A DNA stretch of 46,245 nt. It comes from Ochrovirga pacifica. GTDB taxonomy: Bacteria > Bacteroidota > Bacteroidia > Flavobacteriales > Flavobacteriaceae. The notes under the pieces are model-generated. The model did no database searches. It was not told where the DNA came from and worked only from the letters and a program-made list of their open reading frames with translations. How positions within the stretch are numbered: position 1 is the first letter of the stretch; every line of letters begins with the position of its first letter. The position numbers and the translations under genes are program-made. Shown piece by piece: positions 1-7,253 of this stretch. Where the stretch lies: contig NZ_AFPK01000024.1 in NCBI RefSeq assembly GCF_000220525.1, positions 1-46,245 of the forward strand. Reading direction: 5' to 3'.

Positions 1-168
1 TTTCTAACAAACTTTTTTGAAAGTTTTTTTAGAAATTTTAAGCTCGAAATACTCGTTTTTAAAAAACAGCTTTGCTACTCTTCTCCCTGACTATCCGTCA
101 CTTAAACTCTTACCCTTACAATGAACTTTTGCTCTCTCAGTAAGTATGCCTTACTGCGTTTGCGGGTG

Positions 169-198
169 CAAAGATACACAAGAATCTCAATTAAACAA
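169..198 (-). promoter_or_regulatory. Bacteroidota-type promoter reading out of the left edge
   Basis: On the minus strand, TATCTTTG (169-176) is a full match to the TAnnTTTG -7 box, and TTG (196-198) lies 19 bases upstream, the usual -33 spacing. Transcription would run leftward out of the window. No ORF on the minus strand begins between here and the edge. The run of short T- and A-tracts at 1-60 resembles leaders of stable-RNA operons in flavobacteria, so an rRNA or tRNA operon beyond the edge is possible, but that is inference. Confidence 0.5.
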
Positions 199-261
199 GC
201 TGTTTTTGTAAGTTTTTTTGAAATATTTCTTAAAAACCTAAATAACAACAATATACAGAAT

Positions 262-295
262 AAAAAAAACTCCTCAGCAAAAGCTGTGGAGTTTT
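262..295 (-). terminator. Rho-independent terminator of the 345-905 gene
   Basis: The arms AAAACTCC and GGAGTTTT, then CAGC and GCTG after one T-T mismatch, close an AAAA loop. Read on minus, the hairpin is followed by a run of eight T. It lies 50 bases beyond the stop codon of the minus-strand gene ending at 345. Confidence 0.8.
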
Positions 296-344
296 GGAAG
301 TCTTTTACAAGTCTTAAGACAGACTATGATTTAACTCTGATGAA

Positions 345-905
345 CTATAAACTTACTAGATGATAATATACGTTTGCTTCGTTTTTCACAACCTCCAAGA
401 AACATTTCTTTTCTTGTTTGTCTCTAGGAACTATCAAACCTCTATATTTTTTACTAAAGTTTGCTTTTACCTCTTTTCCCGAAAAATCTAACAATTTAAT
501 ACTTGAGTAATCTCCATTGTACCTAACAAGCACTTCATCTTTTGCCTTTCTGATAACAATATTTTTTCTAGATTTCTCATTTTTCCTTTTTACATCTTCT
601 GCCAACAATTCTTTTTTGCTTTTTGCTCCTTTTACATAATCAGCATCAAAGTTTTTTAATTTTACTGAACTTATAGAGTTGTAGTTATACAATCCTACTG
701 GGTAATTGTAATTTTGGCTTCTGCGTGACGTGCTAGCTGTATTCTGAGATTTAGAATAAGTAGTTGATGAAATTGAATCTCTTACCGAAGTTTCAATTCC
801 CGTTAAAGATTCGTAACTATACAATCCTACAGGATAGTTATAGTTTTGCCCGTAGGTTGTAACTCCTACCAACACTAATACTGCAATTAAAATAAATTTT
901 CTCAT
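345..905 (-). CDS. Small secreted protein with a duplicated NYNYPVGLY motif
   Basis: This 186-residue protein of unknown function starts with a clear signal peptide (MRKFILIAVLVLVGVTTYGQ, cleavage probably near residue 20). The mature N-terminus is at once a 19-residue motif (20-38, QNYNYPVGLY core), repeated at 64-82 with a Ser/Thr-rich spacer between. The rest is a basic stretch (about 90-115, rich in K, R and E) and a C-terminal region with beta-strand character (about 117-186). I recognise no domain. The two motif copies differ at many silent positions, so the duplication is not recent. The gene stands alone: it has its own -7 box just upstream and its own terminator. The signal peptide implies export to the periplasm or beyond. 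Confidence 0.7.
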   Translation of the reverse strand: MRKFILIAVLVLVGVTTYGQNYNYPVGLYSYESLTGIETSVRDSISSTTYSKSQNTASTSRRSQNYNYPVGLYNYNSISSVKLKNFDADYVKGAKSKKELLAEDVKRKNEKSRKNIVIRKAKDEVLVRYNGDYSSIKLLDFSGKEVKANFSKKYRGLIVPRDKQEKKCFLEVVKNEANVYYHLVSL

Positions 906-927
906 AACTTGTATGGTTTTGTTATTT

Positions 928-935
928 CAAAGATA
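928..935 (-). promoter_or_regulatory. -7 box (TATCTTTG) of the 345-905 gene
   Basis: A full TAnnTTTG match on the minus strand lies 22 bases upstream of the ATG at 905. No good TTG is seen at the -33 spacing, so this rests on the -7 element and its position. Confidence 0.5.
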
Positions 936-1144
936 CAGCGGTTGTAAAAGACCTAGTTTAAGAGAACATGAAATATAATCCTTTAAAAATGAAAAGGTTA
1001 TTTTCATCAACTTAGCAAAACAACACATTAGTGTACGTTATTAAAAAAACATCTTGTTTTAGTTTTTGACATATTATAAAATTAGTTATTGCTTTTTTAG
1101 CAATATCACAAACTGCCATAAAACAGGAAGTCTAAAAAACCCTT

Positions 1145-1166
1145 TTTAATGTTAATTTAATGTTAA
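1145..1166. repeat. 11-bp exact tandem repeat (TTTAATGTTAA x2)
   Basis: TTTAATGTTAA at 1145-1155 is followed directly by an identical copy at 1156-1166. One helical turn between copies would suit a regulator binding side by side, but this is inference. Confidence 0.7.
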
Positions 1167-1329
1167 CTAAAGAGAGTAGTCGATGCTACAAACGCGAACT
1201 ATCCCGCAAAACTTACTTAAAAACGGAACTTGAACACAGTCCAAAAAGACAATACTATTTTATTTATAACTGAAATAAGTGTGTTTTTTTATTGATGGTT
1301 TAAAGAAAAGATATTTCTAAAAAATAAAA

Positions 1330-1387
1330 CTCATACTATAGCATGATATTACACATTTTTTATCAAACATTACAACTTTAGTATGAG
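1330..1387. repeat. Inverted repeat upstream of the response-regulator gene
   Basis: CTCATACTA (1330-1338) and TAGTATGAG (1379-1387) are exact inverted copies 40 bases apart. Extending inward over one mismatch adds AG/CT, giving 11 of 12 matched pairs. The downstream arm ends 37 bases before the ATG. It may be an operator, perhaps for autoregulation, or a weak RNA stem. Confidence 0.6.
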
Positions 1388-1423
1388 CCAAATCAACATG
1401 ATTTTTGTTATATTTACCGCGTT

Positions 1424-2038
1424 ATGGACAAAAGAATATTTAAAATAATAATTGCAGACGACAATCGTTTTTTTGCCGATGCCTTAAGAGACTTTCTAAA
1501 CAAAAAGAAAAGTTTTGATGTTTTAGCCACTTGCAACACTATTGATGATACTATAAAACAAACAAATAGCACTAATTTTGACTTACTGATTTTAGACCTA
1601 AGCTTTAGAGGTGTAAGATCATTAGACTTTATTAAACAGATCCGTCCTGAAAAAAGTAAATTTAAAATCGTCTGCCTAACCAGCTACAACAACAAAATCA
1701 TAAAAAACGAAGCAATTAAAAATGGTGTCGATCACTTTTTAGGAAAAGATGATTCTATTGAAAACTTCCCAGCTTTAATAAAAACCATCCTAACAAGCGA
1801 TATTAAAATACACAACGCCATACAACCCCAGCTAAGTAGCTGCGAGCTAACAGCTAGACAGATTGACATTATAAAAGCATGTTTTATTTTTTCTACTGAA
1901 AAAGAAATTGCCGACTCTTTAGGTATAAGCATCAATACCTTAAAAACCCACAAACAAAATTTATTTACCAAAACCAGTACAAAGAACAATATACAACTGA
2001 TAAAATTTGGCATAAAAGAAGGGATTATAGTTGTATAA
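1424..2038 (+). CDS. NarL/LuxR-family response regulator (orphan)
   Basis: A two-domain DNA-binding response regulator of 204 residues. The N-terminal receiver domain (about 6-125) shows the acidic pair D12-D13, the phospho-acceptor D58 in LILDLS, T86/S87 and K108. The C-terminal LuxR-type helix-turn-helix (about 138-204) has the LTARQIDII start and the EIADSLGISINTLKTHKQNL recognition region. It should bind DNA once phosphorylated by a partner kinase. No histidine kinase gene is adjacent; the only one in the window is at 30.7-32.2 kb and carries no partner either. Its target is unknown; the inverted repeat just upstream is a candidate site. The last codons form one arm of the terminator. Confidence 0.9.
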   Translation: MDKRIFKIIIADDNRFFADALRDFLNKKKSFDVLATCNTIDDTIKQTNSTNFDLLILDLSFRGVRSLDFIKQIRPEKSKFKIVCLTSYNNKIIKNEAIKNGVDHFLGKDDSIENFPALIKTILTSDIKIHNAIQPQLSSCELTARQIDIIKACFIFSTEKEIADSLGISINTLKTHKQNLFTKTSTKNNIQLIKFGIKEGIIVV

Positions 2039-2049
2039 TCCCTTCTTTT
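2014..2049. terminator. Bidirectional terminator overlapping the response-regulator stop codon
   Basis: A perfect 16-bp stem (arms 2014-2029 and 2034-2049, loop GTTG). The left arm encodes the last residues of the response regulator and the stop codon TAA (2036-2038) sits in the right arm. A- and T-runs on both sides make it work for the plus gene and for the convergent minus gene ending at 2075. Confidence 0.85.
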
Positions 2050-2074
2050 ATATTCAATACCTACAAGCTACTTA

Positions 2075-3949
2075 TTAATAAGCCCTTTTGTTGTTCCCTT
2101 CATAAAAATTAATAAAAGCCTCATTTACTACACGCTTACCTCCATTTGTTGGGTAATCTCCTGTAAAATACCAATCCCCCTCATGGTTTGGACATGCTGC
2201 ATGTAGACCTTCTATACTTTGGAAAATAATTTCTACCTCTGCATTAATTTCTGATGTTTTTAACATTTCGGATATTTTAGCAGAAATTTGCTCTGGAGTA
2301 AAAGGCTTGTAGATTTCTTTTACATAATTCTCTATTCCTGCATCTTCTTTGCTACGTTGTTTGATACACTTATTATAAACATCTGTAACAATTTGATACT
2401 GTCCTGACTCTTTTAACAACTCTATAGCCGCTCTAAAAGCAATAAAATCTCCTAACTTAGCCATGTCAATTCCGTAACAATCTGGGTAACGAATTTGTGG
2501 AGCTGAAGAAACCACTACAATTTTTCTAGGACTGGTTCTATCTAAAATTTTAATAATACTTTTCTTTAAGGTAGTACCTCTTACAATACTATCATCAATA
2601 ATTACAATATTATCATTCTTTTTTACCACTCCATACGTCACATCGTATACGTGAGCTACTAAATCATCCCTACTATCATCTGCCGTGATAAAAGTTCTAA
2701 GTTTCGCATCTTTAATAGCTAACTTCTCGAATCTTGGATGCACAGCTAAAATTTCATCCACTTGTTGCGCTGTTAGCTGTTTTCCTCCTGTTAGGATTGC
2801 TTTGATCTTTTGCTCATTCAAGTAATTTTCTGCGGCTTGACAAACTCCAAAATATGAAGTCTCTGCAGTATTAGGAATGTAAGAGAAAACGGTATTGGCA
2901 ATATCTCCCTTAATGCTTTCTACTACCTTAGGAAACACTCTTACCCCTAAATCTTTTCTTTCTTGATAAATCTCCGCATCGCTTCCTCTAGAAAAGTAAA
3001 TACGCTCAAAAGAACAAGCTTTCTTTTCTTTAGGCTCTAAAATTTTATTCACAGAAACTTTACCGTTCTTTTTAGCTATAATTGCATGTCCAGGCTCCAA
3101 TTCTTTTACCTGATTCATATCCAAATTAAAAGCGGTTTGAATAGCAGGTCTTTCAGAAGCTACCACCAACACCTCATCATCTTTGTAATAAAAAGCAGGA
3201 CGAATTCCATTTGGGTCACGCATCACAAATGCATCACCATGCCCTAGCAATCCAGCCATAGTATAGCCTCCATCAAAACTTTTGGTAGCACGTTTTAAAA
3301 TGCGTACTAGATCCACTTTCTCAGCAATAACAGGTGACGCTTCTTTTTTGGTATAATCTTTTTTGATATCTTGATAAATAGACTCTACTTGATCATCTAA
3401 AAAATGTCCTATTTTCTCCATTACGGTTACAGTGTCCGTATTTTCTTTGGGATGTTGTCCTAACTCAATCAACTCATCTAGCAATTGTTTTGCATTGGTC
3501 ATATTAAAGTTTCCAGCCACTATTAGGTTTTTATGCCTCCAATTGCTTTGACGTAAAAAAGGATGTACGTTTTCTACAGAATTTCCCCCATAAGTACCAT
3601 AACGAGCATGCCCCAAAAACAAGTTTCCTATGTAAGGTGCATTTTCTTCCAGCCAAGGAATGTCGTCCTTCTTATCTGGGTTAGCTTCGATAACATCGCT
3701 AATTCTAGTGTTGATTTTTTTAAATATATGCTGAATAGGCTGTGCTTTGTTAGAACGTATTCTGCTTATGTATCGGCTTCCTGGGTTTACGTTAAATTTA
3801 ATGCTTGCAAACCCGGCACCGTCTTGTCCACGGTTGTGTTGCTTTTCCATTAACAAGTACATTTTGTTTACTCCGTAAAAAGCAGAACCGTACTTTTCTT
3901 TATAGTACTCTAAAGGCTTAAGCAACCTTACCATTGCAATACCACACAT
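2075..3949 (-). CDS. Amidophosphoribosyltransferase-like glutamine amidotransferase (enlarged PurF paralogue)
   Basis: This 624-residue protein has the PurF layout: an N-terminal class II glutaminase and a C-terminal phosphoribosyltransferase domain. It starts MCGIAMVRLL, so Met removal exposes the catalytic Cys2; HARYGTYG and AGNFNMTN are further glutaminase motifs. The PRPP-binding signature DDSIVRGTT is at about 451-459. PurF normally makes phosphoribosylamine from PRPP and glutamine, the first step of purine synthesis. Typical PurF is about 470-510 residues; this one has extra sequence near 380-415, where the usual NRYxGRTFI loop reads as KLRTFI, and a longer C-terminus. Flavobacteria are known to carry such a long form, so I do not assign purF firmly. 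A PfkB kinase gene lies 65 bases upstream on the same strand, suggesting an operon. Confidence 0.8.
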   Translation of the reverse strand: MCGIAMVRLLKPLEYYKEKYGSAFYGVNKMYLLMEKQHNRGQDGAGFASIKFNVNPGSRYISRIRSNKAQPIQHIFKKINTRISDVIEANPDKKDDIPWLEENAPYIGNLFLGHARYGTYGGNSVENVHPFLRQSNWRHKNLIVAGNFNMTNAKQLLDELIELGQHPKENTDTVTVMEKIGHFLDDQVESIYQDIKKDYTKKEASPVIAEKVDLVRILKRATKSFDGGYTMAGLLGHGDAFVMRDPNGIRPAFYYKDDEVLVVASERPAIQTAFNLDMNQVKELEPGHAIIAKKNGKVSVNKILEPKEKKACSFERIYFSRGSDAEIYQERKDLGVRVFPKVVESIKGDIANTVFSYIPNTAETSYFGVCQAAENYLNEQKIKAILTGGKQLTAQQVDEILAVHPRFEKLAIKDAKLRTFITADDSRDDLVAHVYDVTYGVVKKNDNIVIIDDSIVRGTTLKKSIIKILDRTSPRKIVVVSSAPQIRYPDCYGIDMAKLGDFIAFRAAIELLKESGQYQIVTDVYNKCIKQRSKEDAGIENYVKEIYKPFTPEQISAKISEMLKTSEINAEVEIIFQSIEGLHAACPNHEGDWYFTGDYPTNGGKRVVNEAFINFYEGNNKRAY

Positions 3950-4014
3950 AGTTGTATCTTTAAAATATTAGTTGTCTCCTACATTTGTCGTAGAAGTGTT
4001 AATTTTTTGCAAAA

Positions 4015-4935
4015 TTACAAAGAAAATTTCGTTAAGTCTTTAAAATTCTCTAATCGCTCCAAAACCTCTGCTTCAGTAACTTCTGCAATACGCTCTACTC
4101 CAAACTTTTCAACGGTAAAAGAAGCCAAGTTAGACCCCCAAATCACAGCATTTTTAACTGTATCAAAAGAAAGGTCATTTTGCTGAGCCAAATATCCTGT
4201 AAAACCACCTGCAAAAGTGTCTCCAGCTCCTGTAGGATCAAAAACTTCTTCTAAAGGCAAAGCGGGTGCCGAAAATATTTTCCCTTCATGAAACAACAAA
4301 GCACCATGCTCTCCTTTTTTTATCACTACATATTTAGGCCCCATTTGATGAATAATTTTAGCAGCTTTAACCAAAGAATGCTCTCCACTAAGTTGTTGTG
4401 CTTCTTCATCGTTAATTGTAATGACATCCACTTTTTTTAGTAACATTTTTAAATCTTCTAAAGCAATATCCATCCAAAAGTTCATCGTGTCCAAAACCAC
4501 CATCTTAGGTTTTTGATGCAATTGTTCTAAACCTTCATTTTGCACAAGCGGATGTAAGTTTCCTAACATCACAATTTCTGCATTTTTGTATTTTTCTGGA
4601 ACTACAGGATTAAAATGCTCTAGCACGTTTAGCTCGGTCACCAACGTGTCTCTTTTGTTCATATTGGTATGGTATTTTCCACTCCAGAAAAAAGTTTTCC
4701 CATCTTTTACCACCTCTATTCCTTCGGTATTGATTCCTTTTTTTTCTAATAAATCAAAATGCTCTTGCGGAAAATCGTTTCCAACAATAGACACCAAACC
4801 CGTGTCTACATTTTTAAAATTACTAGCAGACAAACCAATATAAGTTCCTGCTCCTCCTAATATCTTGTCAGTTTTTCCAAAAGGAGTTTCAATAGCATCA
4901 AACGCTACTGTACCAATAATCAATAATTTACTCAT
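4015..4935 (-). CDS. PfkB-family carbohydrate kinase
   Basis: A ribokinase/PfkB-fold sugar or nucleoside kinase of 306 residues, the normal family size. The glycine-rich N-terminal motif GGAGTYIGLSA (about 28-38) and the C-terminal signature DPTGAGDTFAGGF (from about 232, catalytic Asp in GAGD) are both intact. It should transfer the ATP gamma-phosphate to a sugar alcohol group in the cytoplasm. The substrate cannot be read from sequence; the adjacent PurF-like gene hints at ribose or a nucleoside, but this is inference. It is the first gene of a minus-strand pair, divergent from sufE, with a promoter candidate (TATTTTTG, 5021-5028) overlapping the sufE promoter region. Confidence 0.85.
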   Translation of the reverse strand: MSKLLIIGTVAFDAIETPFGKTDKILGGAGTYIGLSASNFKNVDTGLVSIVGNDFPQEHFDLLEKKGINTEGIEVVKDGKTFFWSGKYHTNMNKRDTLVTELNVLEHFNPVVPEKYKNAEIVMLGNLHPLVQNEGLEQLHQKPKMVVLDTMNFWMDIALEDLKMLLKKVDVITINDEEAQQLSGEHSLVKAAKIIHQMGPKYVVIKKGEHGALLFHEGKIFSAPALPLEEVFDPTGAGDTFAGGFTGYLAQQNDLSFDTVKNAVIWGSNLASFTVEKFGVERIAEVTEAEVLERLENFKDLTKFSL

Positions 4936-4983
4936 GTTTTTTTATTTCAAAAGGGGTCATTTGCAAGTAGGCCTTAAACAACC

Positions 4984-5014
4984 TTGTTTGCTAGTTTTAT
5001 ACTCAGTATCTTTG
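4984..5014 (+). promoter_or_regulatory. Promoter of sufE
   Basis: TTG (4984-4986) and TATCTTTG (5007-5014) are 20 bases apart, a full Bacteroidota promoter. The start codon of sufE follows 25 bases later. Confidence 0.7.
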
Positions 5015-5020
5015 CGAGTG

Positions 5021-5049
5021 CAAAAATAAGTTTAAAATATGACTATCAA
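5021..5049 (-). promoter_or_regulatory. Candidate divergent promoter of the pfkB gene
   Basis: On minus, TATTTTTG (5021-5028) fits TAnnTTTG, with TTG (5047-5049) 18 bases upstream. The -33 element lies inside the first codons of sufE, and the -7 box is 6 bases from that of sufE on the other strand. Confidence 0.4.
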
Positions 5050-5464
5050 AGAAATACAGGAGGAAATTGTAGATGAGTTTATGATGTTTGAAGATTGGAT
5101 GCAACGCTACGAATACATGATAGAACTAGGAAAATCTATTCCTGTAATACAAGAAACCTACAAAACTGACAACAATCTAATCAAAGGTTGCCAGTCTAAA
5201 GTATGGCTACACTCTGAACTAGATCAAGATAAGGTATTGTTTACAGCAGATAGCGATGCAATTATTACCAAGGGAATCATTGCTGTTTTGCTACGTGTTT
5301 TTAACAATCAAAAACCAAAAGATATTTTGGAAGCCGATTTAAGTTTTATCGACCAAATAGGCCTAAAAGAACACTTGTCTGCTACAAGAGCTAACGGATT
5401 GGTGTCTATGATTAAACAAATTAAACTATACGCATTAGGAATGCAAAGCAAACTTAATGCTTAA
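5039..5464 (+). CDS. sufE: SufE-family sulfur acceptor for Fe-S assembly
   Basis: SufE takes persulfide sulfur from the cysteine desulfurase SufS and passes it to the SufBCD scaffold for Fe-S cluster assembly in the cytoplasm. The 141-residue protein matches the family length. It has the conserved loop LIKGCQSKVWL with the acceptor cysteine at C51, the same position as in E. coli SufE. The next gene, 19 bases on, encodes a MIP18-family protein also tied to Fe-S maturation, so the two are probably one operon. The partner sufS and sufBCD are not in the window. Confidence 0.93.
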   Translation: MTIKEIQEEIVDEFMMFEDWMQRYEYMIELGKSIPVIQETYKTDNNLIKGCQSKVWLHSELDQDKVLFTADSDAIITKGIIAVLLRVFNNQKPKDILEADLSFIDQIGLKEHLSATRANGLVSMIKQIKLYALGMQSKLNA

Positions 5465-5483
5465 CTCCAAAAAATAACCTACC

Positions 5484-5804
5484 ATGAATCCAAAAGAAAC
5501 TATAGAAATAGGCGATAAAATTGTAAATGTTTTAAAAACAATTTACGATCCAGAAATTCCTGTAGACATTTACGAATTAGGATTAATTTATGACGTTTTG
5601 GTAAACGACCAAAAACAAGCTAAGATTTTAATGACTTTAACATCTCCTAATTGCCCTGTTGCCGAAACCTTACCAAAAGAAGTAGAAGAAAAAGTATCTG
5701 CTTTAGAAGAAATAGACAGCACTGAGGTAGAATTGACTTTTGATCCTACTTGGACACAAGACATGATGAGTGAAGAAGCCAAACTAGAATTGGGTTTTTT
5801 ATAA
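5484..5804 (+). CDS. MIP18/DUF59-family Fe-S assembly protein (SufT-like)
   Basis: A 106-residue single-domain protein of the DUF59 family, whose members help mature Fe-S proteins or transfer clusters. The family signature DPEIPVDIYELGLIYDV is at 22-38, and TSPNCPVAETLP carries the conserved cysteine C57. The C-terminal region, with DPTWTQDMMS, is also typical. It sits 19 bases after sufE and 24 bases before a DUF2480 gene, all on the same strand, which supports a shared Fe-S role. The exact client proteins are unknown. Confidence 0.9.
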   Translation: MNPKETIEIGDKIVNVLKTIYDPEIPVDIYELGLIYDVLVNDQKQAKILMTLTSPNCPVAETLPKEVEEKVSALEEIDSTEVELTFDPTWTQDMMSEEAKLELGFL

Positions 5805-5828
5805 GAACCTATTTTAAAACCATATCCT

Positions 5829-6338
5829 ATGGACGAAATTATCAATCGTGTTGCCAATAGCAACCTACAAAATATTGATTTAGAAGATTTTTACCCCAAA
5901 GGAAAAAGAGTGGTGTTTGACATAAAAGACTGGTTGTTTGAAGGACTTATTTTAAGAGAAAAAGACTTTAGACAACACGCTGAAACCTATGACTGGTCTC
6001 AACTACAAGACTCTTACATAGCTTTTACTTGTTCGGCCGATGCAATTATTCCATCTTGGGCATATCTTTTACTAACCACCAAAGCAAGTCCTTTTGCCAA
6101 AAAATGTATTGTTGGAGACTTAGCTACTTTAGAAACCATTTTGTTTTCTGAGATTATTCAGCATTTAGACACCACACGCTATACAGACAAACCTGTAATT
6201 ATTAAAGGATGTGCCAGCAAGCCCATTCCAGAATCAGCTTATACACTGTTAACTCAAAAGTTACTTCCTGTAGCAAAGAATATTATGTATGGAGAAGCAT
6301 GCTCTACCGTACCTCTGTATAAAAAACCTAAACAATAG
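5829..6338 (+). CDS. DUF2480 family protein
   Basis: A 169-residue cytoplasmic protein of the Bacteroidota-restricted DUF2480 family, recognised from VVFDIKDWLFEGLILREKDFR (about 28-48) and the overall length. No function is established. It has four cysteines, C68, C93, C128 and C158, with C128 and C158 in short motifs (KGCAS and GEACSTVP) near the C-terminus. There is no signal peptide or membrane segment. It follows sufE and the DUF59 gene closely, so a link to Fe-S cluster biology is a fair inference. The stop codon is 4 bases before the start of the next gene. Confidence 0.85.
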   Translation: MDEIINRVANSNLQNIDLEDFYPKGKRVVFDIKDWLFEGLILREKDFRQHAETYDWSQLQDSYIAFTCSADAIIPSWAYLLLTTKASPFAKKCIVGDLATLETILFSEIIQHLDTTRYTDKPVIIKGCASKPIPESAYTLLTQKLLPVAKNIMYGEACSTVPLYKKPKQ

Positions 6339-6342
6339 AATT

Positions 6343-7185
6343 ATGATCAAAAAAATTAGCTTTGCAGCAATTGCACTATGTACAGCATTCTCTTTTGCAC
6401 AACAAAAAGAAGAAGAAAATGGCTGGAAAAAAAACGGAGTTTTCACTTTACTTTTCAACCAATCTGCTTTTAACAACAACTGGCAAGGAGGTGGTGTAAG
6501 CAACATTGCAACCAATGCAAGCATTAATTACGATGCCAACTACAAAAAAGATGATGTTGTTTGGGACAACAAATTTATTTTTGCCTATGGTCTTACTAAA
6601 ATTGATGGTACCGAAGACATTCAAAAAACAGACGACCGCCTAGAAATTTCTTCTTTATACGGTAAAAAAACAGGTAAATACTGGTATTTTTCTGCATACG
6701 CCAACTTAAAAACACAATTTGCCGAAGGTCTTAATAAAGATAAAGAACGAATTTCGGACTTTTTCTCTCCTGCCTATTTGCAAGCAGGTCCTGGTATGCT
6801 TTGGAAAAAATCAAATAATTTTAAAGTAAACATCACTCCTGCATCTGCAAGAGCTATTTTTGTTAGTGATGAGTTTACAGAAGACGGTAGTGCTTTTGGT
6901 GTAAAACAGGGAGAAACTAGCAGATTTGAACTAGGAGCAAACATTTCTGCATACTACAAAACAGACGTAGTTACCAATGTTAGCATAGAAAACATCTTAA
7001 ATCTATACGCAAATTATCTAGAAAATCCAGGAAATATTGATATTGACTACACTTTGAATGTAGCCATGAAAATCAACAAGTTCTTATCTGCAAACATTAC
7101 TGCACAAGCCATTTATGACGATAATGCTATAGCAGAAATACAAATAAGAGAAGTTTTTGGTTTAGGATTTAATTATAAGTTTTAA
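6343..7185 (+). CDS. DUF3078 family outer-membrane-type protein
   Basis: A 280-residue protein with a signal peptide (MIKKISFAAIALCTAFSFAQ). I start it at 6343: the longer reading frame from 6289 lies inside the DUF2480 gene and would bury the signal peptide. The mature part consists of alternating hydrophobic strands and ends in a phenylalanine-type terminus (FGLGFNYKF), as in outer-membrane beta-barrels. The motif GVFTLLFNQSAFNNNWQGGG near the N-terminus fits the DUF3078 family. The function is unknown. It is the last gene of the sufE unit and is followed by a strong terminator. Confidence 0.8.
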   Translation: MIKKISFAAIALCTAFSFAQQKEEENGWKKNGVFTLLFNQSAFNNNWQGGGVSNIATNASINYDANYKKDDVVWDNKFIFAYGLTKIDGTEDIQKTDDRLEISSLYGKKTGKYWYFSAYANLKTQFAEGLNKDKERISDFFSPAYLQAGPGMLWKKSNNFKVNITPASARAIFVSDEFTEDGSAFGVKQGETSRFELGANISAYYKTDVVTNVSIENILNLYANYLENPGNIDIDYTLNVAMKINKFLSANITAQAIYDDNAIAEIQIREVFGLGFNYKF

Positions 7186-7201
7186 TTCTTAGAGCACATA
7201 C

Positions 7202-7232
7202 AAAAAAAACAGCCCAATTGGGCTGTTTTTTT
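7202..7232. terminator. Bidirectional terminator
   Basis: Stem CAGCCC/GGGCTG with an AATT loop, extended by flanking A6/T6 runs to about 12 pairs. It lies between the plus-strand DUF3078 gene and the convergent YhcH-family gene ending at 7254, and has T-runs in both directions. Confidence 0.9.
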
Positions 7233-7253
7233 GTTTAAGGCAACTTGAAAAAT

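Larger units (their letters stand above)
906..1423. other. Intergenic region between divergent genes
   Basis: About 520 bases with no supportable ORF. It holds the -7 box of the minus-strand secreted-protein gene, an 11-bp tandem repeat (1145-1166) and a 12-bp dyad (1330-1387) just ahead of the response-regulator gene. A weak -7-like element TATATTTA (1409-1416) lies 7 bases before that gene's ATG. No small RNA or other structured element was recognised in the rest. Confidence 0.6.

Noticed and set aside
121..363. An 80-codon plus-strand ORF
   Set aside because: It spans a minus-strand promoter and terminator, has low-complexity composition and no family resemblance.
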